Made by a program: the position numbers and the translations under genes | Origin: Acidimicrobiales bacterium | GTDB lineage: Bacteria; Actinomycetota; Acidimicrobiia; Acidimicrobiales; JANYDT01 | Length of the DNA stretch: 7,300 nt | Assembly (NCBI GenBank): GCA_025358985.1 | Contig: JANYHQ010000131.1 | Coordinates: forward strand, 1-7,300 | Direction of reading: 5' to 3' | Notes under the pieces: model-generated | Database searches by the model: none | What the model was told of the DNA's origin: nothing | The model's input: the letters and a program-made list of their open reading frames with translations, nothing else | In this document: positions 5,261-7,300 of the stretch, piece after piece | How positions within the stretch are numbered: position 1 is the first letter of the stretch | How the letters are laid out: every line of letters begins with the position of its first letter

Positions 5261-6535
5261 GTGCTCTCGGGATACGAAGTCACTGCCGTGCTCGATCACC
5301 AGACCGCCGTGATGCAGGAAATGGCTGCAGGAGCACCGCTGTCGACGGTGCTTGATTCCGTCGTCTGCGCGCTCGAGGAACTGATGCCCGCCAGCCGCTG
5401 CTCGGTTCTGCTGCTCGACCAAGCTGGAACGCTACGACACGCATCGGCACCAACGCTTCCCGCCGAATATTCCGCAGCGATCGACGGCCTGAAACCAGGG
5501 CCCTTCGCTGGTTCCTGTGGAACCGCGGTTCACTTTGCCAAACCGGTGATAGCCGTCGACGTGACGACCGACCCCCGGTGGGTGCGGTTCCGTCACCTCG
5601 CCGCGAGTCACGGCCTGCGCGCCTGCTGGTCAAGCCCGATTCGGTGTCGATCACAGGTTGTAGGGACCTTTGCTGTTTACCATATTGCTCCATACGAACC
5701 TGAGCCACGTGACGAAGAACTGGTGCGCCGGTTTACCCACCTCGCGTCGCTGGCCGTTGAGCATGACCAAGCGTCAAGTGAACGCGAGGCCAGACACATA
5801 GCCGACATCGCCCGGCAGACAGCGGAGCGCGCCAACCTGGCCAAGTCGCAGTTCGTCACCGCGCTGAGCCATGAACTACGAACTCCGTTGCAGGCAATCA
5901 CTGGCTTCACCGAGAACTTGCAGACGCTCGATCTGTCACCGGATCAGCGTCGCGTTGCGCTGGATCAGATCGGGCTTGCATCGGCTCACATCCTGTCGAT
6001 CGTCGATGACGTTCTCGACCTTGCGCGCGTTGAGGCAGGAGCGATCCCTCTCGAGTTACGCCTTCTCGACGCGCACGACGTAATCGCTGCGTCCCTCGAC
6101 CTGATTGCGCCCCTCGCCGATCGGCGCAACGTCACCATCGAGCGCACAGGGCCACCCGTGACGGTGAACGCTGATCGCCGACGCCTGCAACAAGTGATCC
6201 TGAATCTCATGTCGAACGCCGTACGGTTCTCACCACCGAACAGCACCGTTTGCATCGCCACGGAGACAGGCGCCGACCATGCCAGCATCCATGTCACCGA
6301 TCATGGTCCAGGGATTCCCAACGAACTGCTCACCCGGCTGTTTGTGCCGTTCGACCGCCTTGGCGCGGATGCTGGGCGCGAGGGCGGCGCGGGACTCGGA
6401 CTAGTTCTTGCTCGACGCCTCACCGAGGCAATGGACGGCAGGTTTGAGCTGGCCAGCACCGTCGGCGTCGGCACGCAGATCACGATCACCTTCGGCGCGG
6501 TTCGGGCCGGTTCGCTGGCGCCGCCGAACTGTTAA
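5261..6535 (+). CDS. GAF-domain sensor histidine kinase (soluble)
   Basis: A 424-residue histidine kinase, probably cytosolic: no signal peptide or transmembrane stretch is visible. Order of parts: short N-terminal helix; GAF sensor domain (about 20-165), with SRCSVLLLD and the GSCGTAVHFAKPVIAVDV and SSPIRCRSQVVGTFAVY segments; a charged linker helix (about 168-195), likely coiled coil; HisKA with SHELRTPL, phospho-His204; and HATPase_c with N-box NLMSNAVRFS (Asn319), G1 box DHGPGI (347-352), F box FVPFDR and G2 box GGAGLGL (375-381). All catalytic motifs are intact. GTG 5261 is supported by a strong GGAAGG at 6-nt spacing. It follows the response regulator by 2 nt, so the two form a cognate pair in one operon. 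The GAF ligand (cyclic nucleotide, haem, redox or small molecule) cannot be deduced. Its stop overlaps the stop of the opposing ligase gene. Confidence 0.93.
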   Translation: MLSGYEVTAVLDHQTAVMQEMAAGAPLSTVLDSVVCALEELMPASRCSVLLLDQAGTLRHASAPTLPAEYSAAIDGLKPGPFAGSCGTAVHFAKPVIAVDVTTDPRWVRFRHLAASHGLRACWSSPIRCRSQVVGTFAVYHIAPYEPEPRDEELVRRFTHLASLAVEHDQASSEREARHIADIARQTAERANLAKSQFVTALSHELRTPLQAITGFTENLQTLDLSPDQRRVALDQIGLASAHILSIVDDVLDLARVEAGAIPLELRLLDAHDVIAASLDLIAPLADRRNVTIERTGPPVTVNADRRRLQQVILNLMSNAVRFSPPNSTVCIATETGADHASIHVTDHGPGIPNELLTRLFVPFDRLGADAGREGGAGLGLVLARRLTEAMDGRFELASTVGVGTQITITFGAVRAGSLAPPNC

Positions 6536-7300
6536 GTCGACTGCGCCTCGGCGACTTCGGTCCGCAGCTGATCGCGCAGTTCCCGCTTTACTACCTTGCC
6601 GTAGTTGTTGGTCGGAAGGGCGTCGACGAACCGATATTCCTTGGGTCGCTTGAACCGAGCAATGCTTTCGATGCACGTCCGGTCGAGGTCCTCAACGGCC
6701 GGCGCCTCTCCCTCGGTGGCGACGACAAAGGCCACTACTGCTTCACCCCACTCGGGGTCAGGACGGCCGACCACGGCGGTGGCGCGAACACCGGGGTGAC
6801 GAAGTAACACCTCTTCGACCTCACGCGGGTAGATATTCATTCCCCCGCTGATGATCAGGTCTTTGGATCGGTCGTGGAGCGTGAGATACCCGTCCGTGTC
6901 GAAGCTGCCGACGTCGCCGGTATGCAGCCAGCCACCGGAGAGCGTCTCGGCGGTGGCATCCGGCTCGTTCCAATAGCCGGGCATCACGACATCGCCACGC
7001 ACCACGATTTCGCCCACTTCGCCGAGGGGTAGTTCTTGATCGTCTTCGTTGACGACTCGGACCTCGACGCCGGTTCGGGCGGTGCCGACGCTTTGCAGAC
7101 GTTCGCGCCACCGGGGATGATCTCGGTTGGCGTGGTCAGCTTTGGACAGGGCGGTGATCGTCATCGGCGTCTCACCCTGCCCGTAGATCTGGGCCAGGCG
7201 AGGGTCGAAAACGGCGAGTGCCTCTTCCAAGTCGGCAAGGTACATGGGCGCGCCGCCATAGATGATTGTCTTGAGATTGGAGAGATCGGCGTTGATAATC
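6532..7300 (-). CDS. Acyl-CoA synthetase / AMP-dependent ligase, C-terminal half (5' end beyond window)
   Basis: Member of the adenylate-forming (ANL) superfamily, which activates a carboxylate as acyl-AMP and transfers it to CoA. 255 residues are visible and the reading frame runs off the right edge, so about half of a typical 500-550-residue enzyme is seen. Motifs in order: LKTIIYGGAPM (about 9-19); YGQGETPM (adenine-binding motif, about 39-46); GEIVVRGDVVMPGYWN; GWLHTGDVG with the ribose-binding Asp; DRSKDLIISGGMNIYP with the hinge region; and NNYGKVVKREL with the catalytic lysine near the C-terminus. It therefore looks active. The YGQGET form and the Asn-Ile-Tyr-Pro hinge resemble fatty-acid or aromatic acyl-CoA ligases; the substrate is not determinable. 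It converges on the histidine kinase with a 4-nt overlap and no room for a separate terminator. Confidence 0.92.
   Translation of the reverse strand, partial: IINADLSNLKTIIYGGAPMYLADLEEALAVFDPRLAQIYGQGETPMTITALSKADHANRDHPRWRERLQSVGTARTGVEVRVVNEDDQELPLGEVGEIVVRGDVVMPGYWNEPDATAETLSGGWLHTGDVGSFDTDGYLTLHDRSKDLIISGGMNIYPREVEEVLLRHPGVRATAVVGRPDPEWGEAVVAFVVATEGEAPAVEDLDRTCIESIARFKRPKEYRFVDALPTNNYGKVVKRELRDQLRTEVAEAQST

Overview
The window is GC-rich and densely coded, with long genes, several GTG starts and almost no intergenic DNA. Two things point to an actinobacterium, possibly of the Acidimicrobiia type: a luciferase-like (F420-type) monooxygenase gene and a promoter that appears to give a leaderless GTG-initiated mRNA. 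This is inferred from style and gene content; no marker gene (rRNA, ribosomal protein) is present.

Left half. A leftward three-gene operon (2274 down to 1) encodes a stand-alone NadR-type nucleoside-kinase-like P-loop ATPase, a ten-helix EamA/DMT permease, and a DusB-like tRNA-dihydrouridine synthase cut by the window edge. The junctions are 1 nt and 13 nt. Diverging from it (2335-3276) is a glutamyl-Q tRNA(Asp) synthetase. So two tRNA-modification enzymes and a possible uptake-plus-phosphorylation pair share one neighbourhood, with only about 60 nt between the divergent starts.

Middle. The GluQRS gene converges on a leftward luciferase-like monooxygenase (4424-3429). The 152-nt gap holds three inverted repeats. 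The strongest is a 12-bp perfect stem whose right arm is duplicated 16 nt downstream. It is most simply a bidirectional terminator.

Right half. An OmpR/PhoB-type response regulator (4542-5258) and a soluble GAF-domain histidine kinase (5261-6535) form a two-gene rightward operon, coupled by a 2-nt gap. The putative promoter sits so that transcription would begin at or next to the regulator's GTG. The kinase gene converges tail to tail on the C-terminal half of an acyl-CoA ligase-like adenylate-forming enzyme (7300-6532). Both genes stop within one TTAA tetranucleotide.

All ten genes or sites fall into known families. I see no CRISPR array, mobile element, tRNA or rRNA, and nothing that clearly amounts to a new system. 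The most checkable oddities are the duplicated-arm hairpin, the leaderless promoter, the domain-reduced NadR-like kinase paired with a DMT permease, and the shared stop tetranucleotide.
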